Positions 17,162 through 26,996 are shown, counted from the first letter of the stretch. The stretch: DNA of 64,000 nt from PALSA-270 sp963770245 (GCA_963770245.1 CAVYOX010000013.1:248001-312000), one strand, 5' to 3'. The notes: generated from the sequence alone by a model not told the origin. Numbers and translations are program-made.

Positions 17162-17173
17162 GTAAACGTTTGC
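17162..17173. promoter_or_regulatory. LacI-family-type half-palindrome, downstream copy
   Basis: Second copy of GTAAACGTTTGC, unchanged although nearby bases differ between the two repeat units. It lies 50 bp before the receptor start codon, downstream of the promoter, where a roadblock repressor could act. Confidence 0.35.
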
Positions 17174-17222
17174 GCGGAAATCAGGTGGAAACAACGCCGG
17201 CATTCTCCCGGAGGAGATCCTA

Positions 17223-20200
17223 ATGACTCAGCTTCGCTTGTCTCATGGTTTGTTGCTCGTTGCGATGGTGGCCTTCCTGCTTGCTTCAAACCCGCTTTGG
17301 GCACAGTTCCGCAGCTCCGTCGAGGGCACGGTCGCAGACTCCTCGGGCGCGCTCGTCGCCGGCGCCCAGGTGATCGTCACGAACCAGGAAACCGGCGTGG
17401 CGCAAACCTCCGTGAGTAACGACGCTGGCGTGTATCGTTTTCCGAGCCTCGGGCCGGGTCAATATTCCTTGACCGCGACCAAGCCTGGATTTGAGACCTT
17501 CAAGCAGGAAAACATTACTCTCGCGGCCGAGGAGACGCGCACGGTTCCTCTGGTGTTGAAAGTCGGACAGACTCGGGAAACCGTCACGGTCACAACCGAA
17601 GCCGCCGCGGTTCAGTTGTCGGAGTCGAAAATCGCCTCCGATATCACTTCGAAGGAAATCACCGAACTTCCCATCTCCGGGCGAAATATCTTCAACCTTG
17701 TGTCCCAAACCCCGGGGGTCACCGGCATCGGTCAGGCCTCGGGCGGCGCCTTTGACAACAACGTGTTTAGTCTAGTCAATGGCGGGCAAACCAACGCCAA
17801 CGGCCAGCGCGGGGATGCCAACGCCTTCTATTTGGATAATACCTATGCCACCAGCAATCCCGATCCGGGCGTCTACAACCTGACCCCCAACCCGGATTCG
17901 ATCGCGGAACTGCACGTTTCGGTGAACGATTACTCGGCGGAATATGGCCACAGCAGCGGACTTATGATTCAAGCCGTGACCAAATCAGGCACCAATCAGT
18001 TCCATGGCTCGCTGTTTGAATATCACACCGACAATGATCTCGAGGCTGTACCGCTAGGAGTGACTCGAGCGGACATAGCGGCCAGCCGGAGAAATGAGTT
18101 TGGGGGCTCGGTCGGGGGTCCCATCCAGAAAGACAAAATGTTCGCGTTTTTCAGCTGGGACCAGCTCATCTCAGCCCAGGCCACCGTACTCGGAGGGACA
18201 GTCGAGACCACGGACTTCGTCACTTTCATGAAGTCGAACTTCCCCAACAATCTGTCCACCCAGCTCATGACCGCGTATCCGGCCACCAGCCAGTCGGTAG
18301 TTCCGGGAAGCGTGCAAACCGTGCAGCAACTCGATCCCAACTGTGCGACGGCCGCACCGGTAGCGGGAATCCCTTGCAACCTGGCGGTGCTGCAGAGTGT
18401 GACCGACAGTTTTGCCCCGAAAAACAATGGACTGCAATGGAATGTGCGCGTCGACCGTTATCTGCGCGATTCGAAGGACCGGGTCAACGGGAGCTTCTTC
18501 CGAAAGACTCCCGATGTCATCAGCCCCAACATCCGGCCGGCCTTTGACACCACCAATGCTTTTGCGGGCATCACCAACTACGGGAACCTCGACTGGACTC
18601 ACACCTTCTCTCCCAACATGATCAACGATGCGGCCTTTGGCGTCACCCGCATTTCCGGCCTGGGCGTGTGCCAGCACTGCGAAGTACCGCCGATCGGCAT
18701 TGCTTCGATGACCGGATTCGGTACCGGTTTTGCGCCCGCCGAATTTCTGCAAAACGATTTTCACTGGCGCGATGTCCTCTCCTTCAACCACGGCAAACAT
18801 GCCTGGAAAGCTGGTCTTGAGATTTTCCGCGATCAGGAAAATGACCTGTTCAGCGGTCCCCAACTGCGGGTCTCCTACAACTTCATTCAAAACTCGCCCA
18901 CCGGCGCCGTGAACTCGCTGTTCGATTTCGCCAACGACGCGCCAGCCAACGAAAGCAACATCAACTTTGACTTGCGCAACGGCGGACTGGCCTCGCAGAA
19001 CGTGGGCTACCGCTCGACGACCTACGGTTTCTTCGTGCAGGACGACTACAAGGTAAAGAGCAATTTCTCGGTCAATGCCGGCTTGCGCTGGGATTTTTCT
19101 TCGAATCCCAACGAAGTGAATAACCGCATGACCAATATCATCCTTGGTTCGGGATCGAATCTGGAACAGCAAGTGGCGGGTGCTTCGGTCGCGATTGTTC
19201 CCAACCTGTTTACCGACCACCGCATTGGCTACTTTGCGCCCCGCCTGGGCTTCGCCTGGGATCCGACCAAGCAGGGCAAGCTCAGCATCCGCGGCGGGAT
19301 GGGAGTGTTCTTCAACCGCGCGCCCAACAAAGTGTGGAGCGATCCGACCCGGGGCAACCCGCCCTTTGAGGGAGGGCCGATCACCGCCACGCTCGACGAA
19401 CCCGGTCCGCAGCCGGTTTACGGGCTCTGTCAGCTGGCCGTCAATCCCTTCAACTGCCTGGTACCGGCCGGCCTGCCCATCGGATTGAATCCTCGGGGCG
19501 GAGCGCTACCGGGCGCCGGCACTTCGAGTATCGGCGGAACTTTGCGGGACCTGAAATACTCCTATAACATCGCCCGCTTTGTGGGAGTGCAGTACGGACT
19601 CACTCCCAGCTGGACCCTCGAAGCCGATTATTCCGGCTCGCACGACGTTCACCTTTACGTCAACACCGATCGGAACCGGTGTTTTGGTTGCTTTGACCCA
19701 ACCACCGGGTCCCGCATTGGCTTCCAACCCAATCCCTTCTTTCTGGCCATCAATCTGACCGACAACAGCGGCTGGTCCTATTACAACGGCGGCACCTTCT
19801 CGGTTCTGCATCGCTTCAGCCAGTCGTTCACCCTGCAAGCCTCATTCACCACCGGACACACGGTGAGCGATGTGGACGCCCCCACCCCGGGACACGACAG
19901 TTCTTTTGGAACCGTCTACAACCCCTATGATCCGAGCGCGCAGGCGGGACCGGCTTCCTTCGATATCCAGCATGGGTTCACGATGCACGGCGTATGGGAG
20001 CTTCCGAAGCTCAACGACATGAACTCTGTGGTACGCGGTGTGCTCGGAGGCTGGCAATTCTCCGGCTCCGCCAACCTTGAGGGTGGCTATCCCTACACTG
20101 TGCAGGATTGCAATCACTCCCCCGACGGGGGCGTGACCTGCGTCCTGCCGAATGTCACCTCCGCCATGAGGGGCAAAGGCTGCGATAAGGCAGGCTTCCT

Positions 20201-20567
20201 TGCCGGTTGTCTGACGGCCGCCGCTTTCAGCGACCCCTGCCCGCTCAACGCGAGCGGTCAGCTGGATTGCGGTACGGGACAATGGGAAGGAAACGTGGGG
20301 CGTGATACTTTCCGCGGCCCGGGATTTGCCGACGTGGATTTCAGCTCGGCCAAGTTTTTCCGCATCCCCTGGTTTACCAAGGAAGGCGCCCGGCTGCAGA
20401 TTCGCGGGGAATTCTTCAACCTGTTGAATCGCACCAACCTCAACCCAACTTCGATGAGTACGGATTTGGCGATCGTCGGCACCACCTCGACCAATCCGAC
20501 CTTTACCAAAGCGACTGGCGCCTACAACCCACGCACGGTTCAGGTGGGCGCGAGAATCGAGTTCTAA
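17223..20567 (+). CDS. TonB-dependent receptor with carboxypeptidase-regulatory-like N-terminal domain (Oar/SusC-type)
   Basis: 1114 residues. A signal peptide (LLLVAMVAFLLASNPLWAQ) is followed by a CarboxypepD_reg-like beta sandwich at about 30-115 (VEGTVADSSGALVAGAQVIV, GVYRFPSLGPGQYSLTATKPG). Next comes a plug (ITELPISGRNIFNLVSQTPG, YSAEYGHSSGLMIQAVTKSG), then a 22-strand barrel rich in aromatic strands ending in QVGARIEF with the terminal phenylalanine required for BAM insertion. It should import large oligosaccharides across the outer membrane using TonB energy. ATG at 17223 has GGAGGAGAT eight bases upstream. It heads the plus arm of the glycan locus and is followed by an intrinsic terminator, so the downstream genes probably depend on read-through or another promoter. 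Confidence 0.9.
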   Translation: MTQLRLSHGLLLVAMVAFLLASNPLWAQFRSSVEGTVADSSGALVAGAQVIVTNQETGVAQTSVSNDAGVYRFPSLGPGQYSLTATKPGFETFKQENITLAAEETRTVPLVLKVGQTRETVTVTTEAAAVQLSESKIASDITSKEITELPISGRNIFNLVSQTPGVTGIGQASGGAFDNNVFSLVNGGQTNANGQRGDANAFYLDNTYATSNPDPGVYNLTPNPDSIAELHVSVNDYSAEYGHSSGLMIQAVTKSGTNQFHGSLFEYHTDNDLEAVPLGVTRADIAASRRNEFGGSVGGPIQKDKMFAFFSWDQLISAQATVLGGTVETTDFVTFMKSNFPNNLSTQLMTAYPATSQSVVPGSVQTVQQLDPNCATAAPVAGIPCNLAVLQSVTDSFAPKNNGLQWNVRVDRYLRDSKDRVNGSFFRKTPDVISPNIRPAFDTTNAFAGITNYGNLDWTHTFSPNMINDAAFGVTRISGLGVCQHCEVPPIGIASMTGFGTGFAPAEFLQNDFHWRDVLSFNHGKHAWKAGLEIFRDQENDLFSGPQLRVSYNFIQNSPTGAVNSLFDFANDAPANESNINFDLRNGGLASQNVGYRSTTYGFFVQDDYKVKSNFSVNAGLRWDFSSNPNEVNNRMTNIILGSGSNLEQQVAGASVAIVPNLFTDHRIGYFAPRLGFAWDPTKQGKLSIRGGMGVFFNRAPNKVWSDPTRGNPPFEGGPITATLDEPGPQPVYGLCQLAVNPFNCLVPAGLPIGLNPRGGALPGAGTSSIGGTLRDLKYSYNIARFVGVQYGLTPSWTLEADYSGSHDVHLYVNTDRNRCFGCFDPTTGSRIGFQPNPFFLAINLTDNSGWSYYNGGTFSVLHRFSQSFTLQASFTTGHTVSDVDAPTPGHDSSFGTVYNPYDPSAQAGPASFDIQHGFTMHGVWELPKLNDMNSVVRGVLGGWQFSGSANLEGGYPYTVQDCNHSPDGGVTCVLPNVTSAMRGKGCDKAGFLAGCLTAAAFSDPCPLNASGQLDCGTGQWEGNVGRDTFRGPGFADVDFSSAKFFRIPWFTKEGARLQIRGEFFNLLNRTNLNPTSMSTDLAIVGTTSTNPTFTKATGAYNPRTVQVGARIEF

Positions 20568-20592
20568 AGAGCAAAATGTCAAACACCGATTG

Positions 20593-20626
20593 CGCCCTTC
20601 CCGATCACCTCGGGGAGGGCGTTTTT
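20593..20626 (+). terminator. Intrinsic terminator after the TonB receptor gene
   Basis: CGCCCTTCCC (20593-20602) pairs with GGGGAGGGCG (20612-20621) over ten positions, one of them a T-G pair, around a 9-nt loop. TTTTT follows (20622-20626). It sits 25 bp after the receptor stop and would leave receptor mRNA in excess over the downstream enzymes. Confidence 0.85.
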
Positions 20627-20713
20627 CTTCTTCCGAGCCGGCCGGTCCTCGGGGCAAATCGGAATGGTACGATCAAACTTTCAAGCCTGATCCCGAGCGA
20701 GGATCTCGATCGG

Positions 20714-22312
20714 ATGACCCCTTTTCTCCATCGACGAGCGGTTGTCCTGGCGCTTCTCTGCGCCGGGCTGGCGTTTCTCCCGATGCTCGTGGCCTCGAGT
20801 ACTCGGACCTACAGCGAAGCAGAGGCCCTGGTCCGGGCGGGCCAGTGGGACCAGGGAATCGGTCTTCTTCGCGAGCTTCTCAATCGCGATCCAGAAAACC
20901 TGAAAGCGCTCAATCTGCTCGGAATCGCTCTGACCGGAAAGGGCGATTTGTTGGCAGCCGATCGTGAGTTCCGGCATGCGGTCGCGGTCGACCCTAGTTT
21001 TTACCCTGCGATCAAGAATCTGGCGATCAATGAATTCACCCAGAAAAACGTCACCCTGGCGGAGCGCGACTTCTCGCGGGCCTTGGCGCTTGCTCCAAAC
21101 GACCCGGTGATCCACGCGTATTTGGGGCACATCGCCTTTTCTCACCGTCAATACCGGCAGGCCGCCGCGCATTCGGAAAAAGCCGGGAACCTGACGCACG
21201 ACCCCTCGGTTGCCACCGAGCTGGCGGAAAGCTACCTGGAAATCGGCCAGCCGCAGCGAGCCTTCGACCTCTTGGCTGGGCTTGACCCGCATGGTCTCTC
21301 GCCGCGGCTCGAGTTTGGCCTCGGTCTCGAGCTGGCGCGGCATGAACTTTGCGACCGCGCCATTCCCTACTTTGAGGCGGTGAGCGCGGCTCACCCTGAT
21401 TCCTATAACGCCGGTTTCAACCTGGCGGTCTGTTATCTGCAAACCAAACAGTTTCCCCTGGCCATCCGAGCCCTCGACGCGATCGCGAAACCCGGACACC
21501 AGACCGCGGAACTGGACAATCTGCTGGCTGAGGCCTACGAAGGCAATCAGCAGATCCAGGAGGCTATCAACGCCCTGCGGCAGGCCACGCAACTGGCCCC
21601 CAAGGACGAGAACAACTACGTCGATTTGGCCACTCTCTGCACCAACTATGACGCCTACGATCTGGGGCTCGAGATCATCGCGGTCGGATTGCACGAGATT
21701 CCGCAATCGGAGCGATTGATTTTCCAGCGAGGCGTCATCGAAGCCATGAAGGACCGCTTCGATCTCGCGGAAAAGGATTTTCAACTGGCCAGCCGGCTGG
21801 CCCCGGACAAGAATCTGACTTATGTGGCGCTCGGGGTCAGCTACATGCAGACCGGCCATCTTCCGGAGGCGATCCGCTCCCTGCGCGCCCGCACCAAAGA
21901 AAAACCGAATGACCCGATCTTGCTCTATCTGCTGGGCGATGCGCTGATCCGCTCGGGAGCAAGTCCAGGCGACCCTAGCTTCGCCGAAGCCCAGGCGGGT
22001 CTAGAAAAATCGGTAAAGCTGAACCCGCAATTGGCGGCGTCCCGAGTCGATTTGGCCAAGCTCTATCTGAAAGAGAATCGTCTGGACGACGCCCGGGAAA
22101 ATCTGGAGCGGGCGCGGGCCCTCGACCCCAAAGACAAGACCGCTTATTCGCAGCTGGCGGTAGTGTATCGGCGGACCGGGAAGCCAGAATTGGCCAGCGC
22201 CATGCTGATCACCTTGAACCAACTGAACGAGGAAGACCGGCAACAAGATCACCGGCAGCGCCTGCAAGTCGTTGAGGAGAATCCGTCTTCCGGGCAGGCT
22301 GCAACGGAATAG
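20714..22312 (+). CDS. Exported TPR-repeat protein
   Basis: 532 residues from the ATG at 20714, directly before a hydrophobic signal (RRAVVLALLCAGLAFLPMLVA). The frame is open to 20576, but that part crosses the terminator hairpin. The mature protein is a chain of about twelve tetratricopeptide repeats, visible as A-x3-Y/F-x-A-x2-L-x5-P patterns (for example LNRDPENLKALNLLGIALTG, FSRALALAPNDPVIHAYLGH, LERARALDPKDKTAYSQLAV). TPR proteins of this kind accompany CRTAC1 and Oar-type receptors in Acidobacteriota and are thought to scaffold complexes in the periplasm. No catalytic motif is seen. Confidence 0.85.
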   Translation: MTPFLHRRAVVLALLCAGLAFLPMLVASSTRTYSEAEALVRAGQWDQGIGLLRELLNRDPENLKALNLLGIALTGKGDLLAADREFRHAVAVDPSFYPAIKNLAINEFTQKNVTLAERDFSRALALAPNDPVIHAYLGHIAFSHRQYRQAAAHSEKAGNLTHDPSVATELAESYLEIGQPQRAFDLLAGLDPHGLSPRLEFGLGLELARHELCDRAIPYFEAVSAAHPDSYNAGFNLAVCYLQTKQFPLAIRALDAIAKPGHQTAELDNLLAEAYEGNQQIQEAINALRQATQLAPKDENNYVDLATLCTNYDAYDLGLEIIAVGLHEIPQSERLIFQRGVIEAMKDRFDLAEKDFQLASRLAPDKNLTYVALGVSYMQTGHLPEAIRSLRARTKEKPNDPILLYLLGDALIRSGASPGDPSFAEAQAGLEKSVKLNPQLAASRVDLAKLYLKENRLDDARENLERARALDPKDKTAYSQLAVVYRRTGKPELASAMLITLNQLNEEDRQQDHRQRLQVVEENPSSGQAATE

Positions 22313-22372
22313 TCGCACAACGGTAGCTACACCACGACGAGCCGTACAACTTGCCGCGAACGAGGAAGAGCC

Positions 22373-25168
22373 ATGGAGCCCGGTTCGTATCGACCCAGGA
22401 ACGCGATTCTAGCCTCCTGGCTTGCCCTTTGCCTGATTTCCGCCTGGCCATCCCGCACCTTGGCCGAGGACAACGCCGACCCCCAGAAGCCGCTCCCTAC
22501 TCCGGGGCCGATGCTCACTCAAGGCATCGTGGATCTCGACACGCCGGAGTTTCGCTTGCGTCTGGTGCGTTCCTCACAAACCGTGGCTGCTCTTCTCCCG
22601 AAAGGCGCTGCAGGCTTCGACTTCACCCCCGGCGACTTGCTGACCGACCGCTCGGCCAACGGTTACTACCACCTGGGCGATCTCACGCTGCGCCTCCGCC
22701 GGGGCAATTCCGGGGATTGGAAAAACTATTCGACCGCCATCGCCCGGTCTCCGGTGACCGCACTCTCCCCTTCGAAGGACATACTCGCCGCGGCCGACCT
22801 CGGACCGACTTTCGCTCGGGACCTTCCCCTGAAGATCACGCGCACCTGGGCGCTCGACCGGGGCAAGCTGGTCCTGCGCTTCTCACTCACCAACCCGACC
22901 ACGGAATCGGTCGAGATCGGCGCCCTGGGCATTCCCATGATCTTCAACAATGTGCTCAACGACCGTTCGCTCGATGAAGCGCACGCCAAGTGCTCGTTCT
23001 ACGATCCCTCGATTGGCGAGGACGCCGGATATCTGCAGGTCACCCGCCTCAGCGGCCAGGGCCCGACGCTCGTCGTGGTGCCGGACGGAAAGACTCCTTT
23101 CGAGGCCTATAACCCGATTCTCGACAAGGCCGGAAGCTGGGGAGCCCCGCCGGTTTTCACCGATCGCACACCGCGCGGCATTACCTTCGAAGGCTTCTAT
23201 GAATGGTTGGTGCATAGCGAGGCCTACGCCGATCAGGAATGGAAAAACGTCGAGGAATGGAATCCGCCGACCGCGCTGACGCTCGCTCCCGGGGAGTCGC
23301 GGACTTATGGCGTGAAATTCCTGCTCTCCGATTCCATTCGGAATATCGAGAAAACGCTCGCCGCCAATCGGCGACCCGTGGCCGTCGGCATTCCCGGCTA
23401 TATCGTGCCCATGGACCTCGACGCCCGCCTGTTCCTGAAATATCCCGAGAGGGTTCGAACGCTCGCGGTCGAACCGGGCGGGGCCCTCGCGATCACCGCA
23501 GACGCTCCGGCCGGGGGCTGGAAAGCGTACACCCTGAAGGGCAAGAAGTGGGGCCGCGCCCGCCTGACCATCACCTACGACGATGGCCTGGTCGAGACCA
23601 TCCAATATTTTGTGACCAAACCCGAGGCCCAGGTGGTTCGCGACATGGGCCACTTCCTGACCACCCGGCAGTGGTTCGTCTATCCGCAGGACCCCTTCCA
23701 CCGCAGCCCCTCGGTCATGACCTACAACCGCCAGAGCAATTCGATTGTCATCGAAGACAGCCGCGTCTGGATTGCCGGGCTGGGCGATGAGGGCGGAGGA
23801 GGGGCGTGGATTGCAGCCATCATGAAACAGCTGGTCGCGCCGGATAAGGAAGAGCTGGCTAAGCTCGAGCAGTTCGTGGACGGCGTGCTGTGGGGCGGAC
23901 TGCAGCAGAAAGACGGTCCCCAGGCCTACGGAGTCCACAAGAGCCTTTTCTACTACCAGCCCGATCAGATGCCCGCCGGCTACTACCGCGCGGACTTTGA
24001 CTGGAGCACGTGGACCAGTTGGAACCAGCGACAGGCCGCGCGCGTGGACCGCTCCTACGATTATCCGCATGTTGCAGCTGCCTATTGGGTGCTGTATCGC
24101 CTGGCCCGCAATAACCAGGGACTGGTAACCGACCACTCCTGGGACTGGTACCTCGGCCATGCCTATGAAACTTCCGTTGCCATGACGAATTTCGCTCAGG
24201 AATACGCGGTCTTCGGACAGATGGAAGGCACCGTCTTTCTCCAGATCCTGACCGACCTAAAACGGGAAGGAATGACTGCCGAAGCCGAGAATCTCGAAAC
24301 CAGGATGCACGCGCGTGCCGAGCGCTGGCGAAAAGAGGCGTATCCGTTCGGCAGCGAGATGCCGTGGGATTCGACCGGCCAGGAGGAAGTCTACGCCTGG
24401 ACGAAATACTTCGGCTACCAGGACAAGGCCGAGGTCACGCTCAACGCAATCCTCGGCTACGATCCGGCGATACCGCACTGGGGATATAACGGGAGTGCCC
24501 GCCGCTACTGGGACTTCATTTTCGCGGGCGGCGATCGGCGCCTCGAACGGCAGCTTCATCATTACGGCTCGAGCCTGAATGCCATTCCTGTGCTGGCTGA
24601 ATTTCGGGCACATCCTGACGACTTTTATCTATTGCGCGTAGGTTACGGCGGGACCATGGGAGCGCTCACCGACATCGACGAGGACGGATTCGCCGCCGCG
24701 GCCTTTCACGCCTTCCCCGACATGCTCCGCCATGATCCGATTACCGGTGACTATGGCCCGAACTTCTTTGGCCATGCCTGGAACACGGCGACCTATGTGG
24801 TCCGTCATCCTGAATTCGGCTGGCTGGCCTTCGGCGGAAATATCAAAGCCCAGGGTGACACCCTAGATCTAACCCCGCTTGATTCTTCCCGCTCCCGAAT
24901 CTATCTCGCTCCTTATGGTCTCTGGCTTACGCTCGACTCCGGCACGTTTGCGGGAGTGCGCATCAACCCGGCCACCGGTGCCCTCGGGCTCGGCTTCGCC
25001 CCCGCCACGCCATTCAGTTCGGCGGCCCGTCTGCGTATCGAAGAGCCGGCCAAGGACGCGAGCTTCAGGACCTATCGCCCCGGCACCGAGCTCAAGCGGG
25101 AGCGCGAGGCCTACGTCGTACCCCTGTCAGAGAGAGTGACGTGGATTGAACTGAGGAGCGCACGCTAA
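22373..25168 (+). CDS. Secreted DUF5695 glycoside-hydrolase-like protein (copy B)
   Basis: 931 residues with a signal peptide ending near residue 31 (ASWLALCLISAWPSRTLAE). It is a paralogue of the protein encoded at 11430-14597: shared blocks include VLWGGLQQKDGPQAYGVHKS, RSYDYPHVAAAYWVLYRLAR, YPFGSEMPWDSTGQEEVYAW and the closing YGLWLTLDSGTF beta region. It lacks the discoidin-like module of copy A. Aromatic and acidic residues in the barrel part suggest a sugar-binding cleft, but no catalytic pair is established for DUF5695. It follows the TPR gene by 60 bp (GAGGAAGAG before ATG) and precedes the DUF6259-like gene by 20 bp, so the three form an operon. Confidence 0.8.
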   Translation: MEPGSYRPRNAILASWLALCLISAWPSRTLAEDNADPQKPLPTPGPMLTQGIVDLDTPEFRLRLVRSSQTVAALLPKGAAGFDFTPGDLLTDRSANGYYHLGDLTLRLRRGNSGDWKNYSTAIARSPVTALSPSKDILAAADLGPTFARDLPLKITRTWALDRGKLVLRFSLTNPTTESVEIGALGIPMIFNNVLNDRSLDEAHAKCSFYDPSIGEDAGYLQVTRLSGQGPTLVVVPDGKTPFEAYNPILDKAGSWGAPPVFTDRTPRGITFEGFYEWLVHSEAYADQEWKNVEEWNPPTALTLAPGESRTYGVKFLLSDSIRNIEKTLAANRRPVAVGIPGYIVPMDLDARLFLKYPERVRTLAVEPGGALAITADAPAGGWKAYTLKGKKWGRARLTITYDDGLVETIQYFVTKPEAQVVRDMGHFLTTRQWFVYPQDPFHRSPSVMTYNRQSNSIVIEDSRVWIAGLGDEGGGGAWIAAIMKQLVAPDKEELAKLEQFVDGVLWGGLQQKDGPQAYGVHKSLFYYQPDQMPAGYYRADFDWSTWTSWNQRQAARVDRSYDYPHVAAAYWVLYRLARNNQGLVTDHSWDWYLGHAYETSVAMTNFAQEYAVFGQMEGTVFLQILTDLKREGMTAEAENLETRMHARAERWRKEAYPFGSEMPWDSTGQEEVYAWTKYFGYQDKAEVTLNAILGYDPAIPHWGYNGSARRYWDFIFAGGDRRLERQLHHYGSSLNAIPVLAEFRAHPDDFYLLRVGYGGTMGALTDIDEDGFAAAAFHAFPDMLRHDPITGDYGPNFFGHAWNTATYVVRHPEFGWLAFGGNIKAQGDTLDLTPLDSSRSRIYLAPYGLWLTLDSGTFAGVRINPATGALGLGFAPATPFSSAARLRIEEPAKDASFRTYRPGTELKREREAYVVPLSERVTWIELRSAR

Positions 25169-25187
25169 TCGGATCAGGTCGAAAACC

Positions 25188-26996
25188 ATGATGAAAACCA
25201 AAATTTCCCGCCGTGAGTTATTGAAGGGCGCAGCCGGCGCGTCCTGCCTCGCACTCGCCGGAATACCCGCGCCCGCCGAGGCGCCGCTTGGAGCCGCGCC
25301 TTCTCCCGAGCGCAGCCGGATCCTTCCGCTCACCTCGACCAGCGAAGTTTTCATTCCTCCGCGGGGCGCGAGCTTCATGAAGTTCAGCTATGACTTTCCC
25401 GAGCCCGCCCTGGAATGGGCGGGATTGCGATTCTCGTTTCGGCTGCACACCTTCGAAAACACCTATGGCTTGGACCGCGACGCCATCGAGGTGGCAGAGA
25501 CTCCGCAAGGCCCCGAGCTCACCTGTACTCAACTGGTCTGGGCCGGGGGGCAGATGAAAGCTCCCGGGACCTTGCGGGTCCGCTTTCGCCAGGACGGCGG
25601 CGGAGTCGAGTGGAACGCCGTGGCCGAGATGGAGCAGCCGATCAAGTCGGTGGTAGCCATCGTTCGCGGCGTGCCGCGGGGCAGAATCTCGCCCGGGGGC
25701 CTGGAATTCATAAACCCGCAGGACGATGAGGTACTGCTCGGCTATCCCTTTGGCGCCGGGGCGCTTTTCCTCGAACGCGGCATGGCGCGCATGTTGAACA
25801 CGCCGCTCGCGGTGATTCAGAGTGCTGACGGCGAGTTCTTCTATCTGTCCGCCTGGTGCGACAGTGTGCGGGCCAACCGATTCTATTTCCAGCCGGGAGA
25901 GACGGGCTACCGCGTCGAGCTAGTCTACGAGCAGGCGGGCTGGAACAAGAGCCCGAAACTCGAGGGTCCGCGGTGGCGGGCCGGCCGCGCTGCGAGCATG
26001 GAGGGCGCCTGCGCTCCGCATTTCGCGCATGTGGAGAAGACCTTCCAGGTGCCCGACTGGGCCGAGCGCAGCGATGTCGCTCCCTGGTTTCGGGAGGCGG
26101 CGCTCGCGGTTACGCTCCACGGCATGCACTGGACGGGATATATCTTCAACGACTACGCCAAGATGCTCAGAATCCTCGCCTGGGTTGCCACCCGGATTCC
26201 GGCGCGCCACGTCTTTGTCCTGCTGCCGGCCTGGGATGGCCGTTTCTATTGGAACTATCCTCTTTATAAGACGGATCCGCGCATGGGGGGAGACGAGGGG
26301 TTTCGCCGGCTGATCGAGGAGGGCCAGAAAATGGGCTTCCACTTCATGCCCATGTTCGGAACCAATTGCGCGAACACTCATCATCCCGAGTTTTCGCAGT
26401 TTGCCGACGCCCGAATGGCGCAGATCGATGGCGATGCCTTCGACCTGAACTGGGTGGATTGGGACAACGATCGCCACATGGAGGGCTGGAGTCCCTACAT
26501 GAATGTTGGGGTCGATTCCTGGCGGAATTGGCTGTTCGCCCGCATCTCTGACGTCATTGACCGCTTCGGGCTGGACGCTTATTTTCTGGACATTGTCGGG
26601 GGGTGGGAAAACAACACCAAGGCCGATTCCCACGAAGGCACCCGTCGCCTGGTGGCGGACCTGCGCGCGAAATATCCCCACGTGATGGTCTTCGGGGAAA
26701 TGCATTATGACGCCTTGCTGTCGTTTATTCCGGTCTTTCACGTCGAGCGGGAGTCCGCCTACTGGCCGGCCTTCACCAAGTACTCGCGGGCATTCCAGCA
26801 CCTCAGCCATCCCGCGCCCGGCCGGGGCTCAAGCGGTCTGCATGAATCCGGCTTTGCGCCGTTCGACCCGAAAATCGTCGCGGCGGAGACTTTGATTATT
26901 CCGACGATTACCGTGGTCGATGATACCTTCGACCGTTACCAGGAAGTCATGTCCGATCTCATTGTGCAGGCTCGCGAGCGGGCTGGAATCACCTAG
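25188..26996 (+). CDS. Tat-exported DUF6259-like glycosidase (TIM-barrel)
   Basis: 602 residues. The N-terminus (KTKISRRELLKGAAGASCLALAGIP) is a twin-arginine signal, so the protein is exported folded. An N-terminal beta region (to about residue 290) is followed by a TIM-barrel-like part with HVFVLLPAWDGRFYWNYPLY, GFHFMPMFGTNCAN, NVGVDSWRNWLF and DAYFLDIVGGWENN, whose aspartate on barrel strand 4 is placed like the nucleophile of clan GH-D or GH13-like enzymes. VFGEMHYD could supply the acid/base. This resembles DUF6259 family proteins; the substrate is unknown. It ends 139 bp before the GH51 start. Confidence 0.7.
   Translation: MMKTKISRRELLKGAAGASCLALAGIPAPAEAPLGAAPSPERSRILPLTSTSEVFIPPRGASFMKFSYDFPEPALEWAGLRFSFRLHTFENTYGLDRDAIEVAETPQGPELTCTQLVWAGGQMKAPGTLRVRFRQDGGGVEWNAVAEMEQPIKSVVAIVRGVPRGRISPGGLEFINPQDDEVLLGYPFGAGALFLERGMARMLNTPLAVIQSADGEFFYLSAWCDSVRANRFYFQPGETGYRVELVYEQAGWNKSPKLEGPRWRAGRAASMEGACAPHFAHVEKTFQVPDWAERSDVAPWFREAALAVTLHGMHWTGYIFNDYAKMLRILAWVATRIPARHVFVLLPAWDGRFYWNYPLYKTDPRMGGDEGFRRLIEEGQKMGFHFMPMFGTNCANTHHPEFSQFADARMAQIDGDAFDLNWVDWDNDRHMEGWSPYMNVGVDSWRNWLFARISDVIDRFGLDAYFLDIVGGWENNTKADSHEGTRRLVADLRAKYPHVMVFGEMHYDALLSFIPVFHVERESAYWPAFTKYSRAFQHLSHPAPGRGSSGLHESGFAPFDPKIVAAETLIIPTITVVDDTFDRYQEVMSDLIVQARERAGIT

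Larger units (their letters stand above)
16382..17264. repeat. Imperfect tandem duplication of the divergent control region (about 440 bp x 2)
   Basis: Unit 1 spans 16382-16826 and unit 2 spans 16824-17264, sharing GCG at the junction. Each contains, in order, the first codons of the CRTAC1 gene read on the minus strand, a divergent promoter region, a LacI-like site, the GGAGGAGATCCTA ribosome-binding site and the first 13 or so codons of the TonB receptor. The copies differ by a scatter of substitutions and several small indels (for example ACCAAGATGTATCG versus ACCAATCG), so the event is old. Unit 1 now encodes only a 15-codon receptor stub (16785-16832, MTQLRLSHGLLLVAL) and unit 2 an 18-codon CRTAC1 stub on the minus strand. 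Confidence 0.92.

Noticed and set aside
22883..24160. 425-codon open frame on the minus strand
   Set aside because: It is the complement of the DUF5695 gene 22373-25168, produced by the high GC of the third codon position; its translation has no family features and the plus-strand gene is clear.
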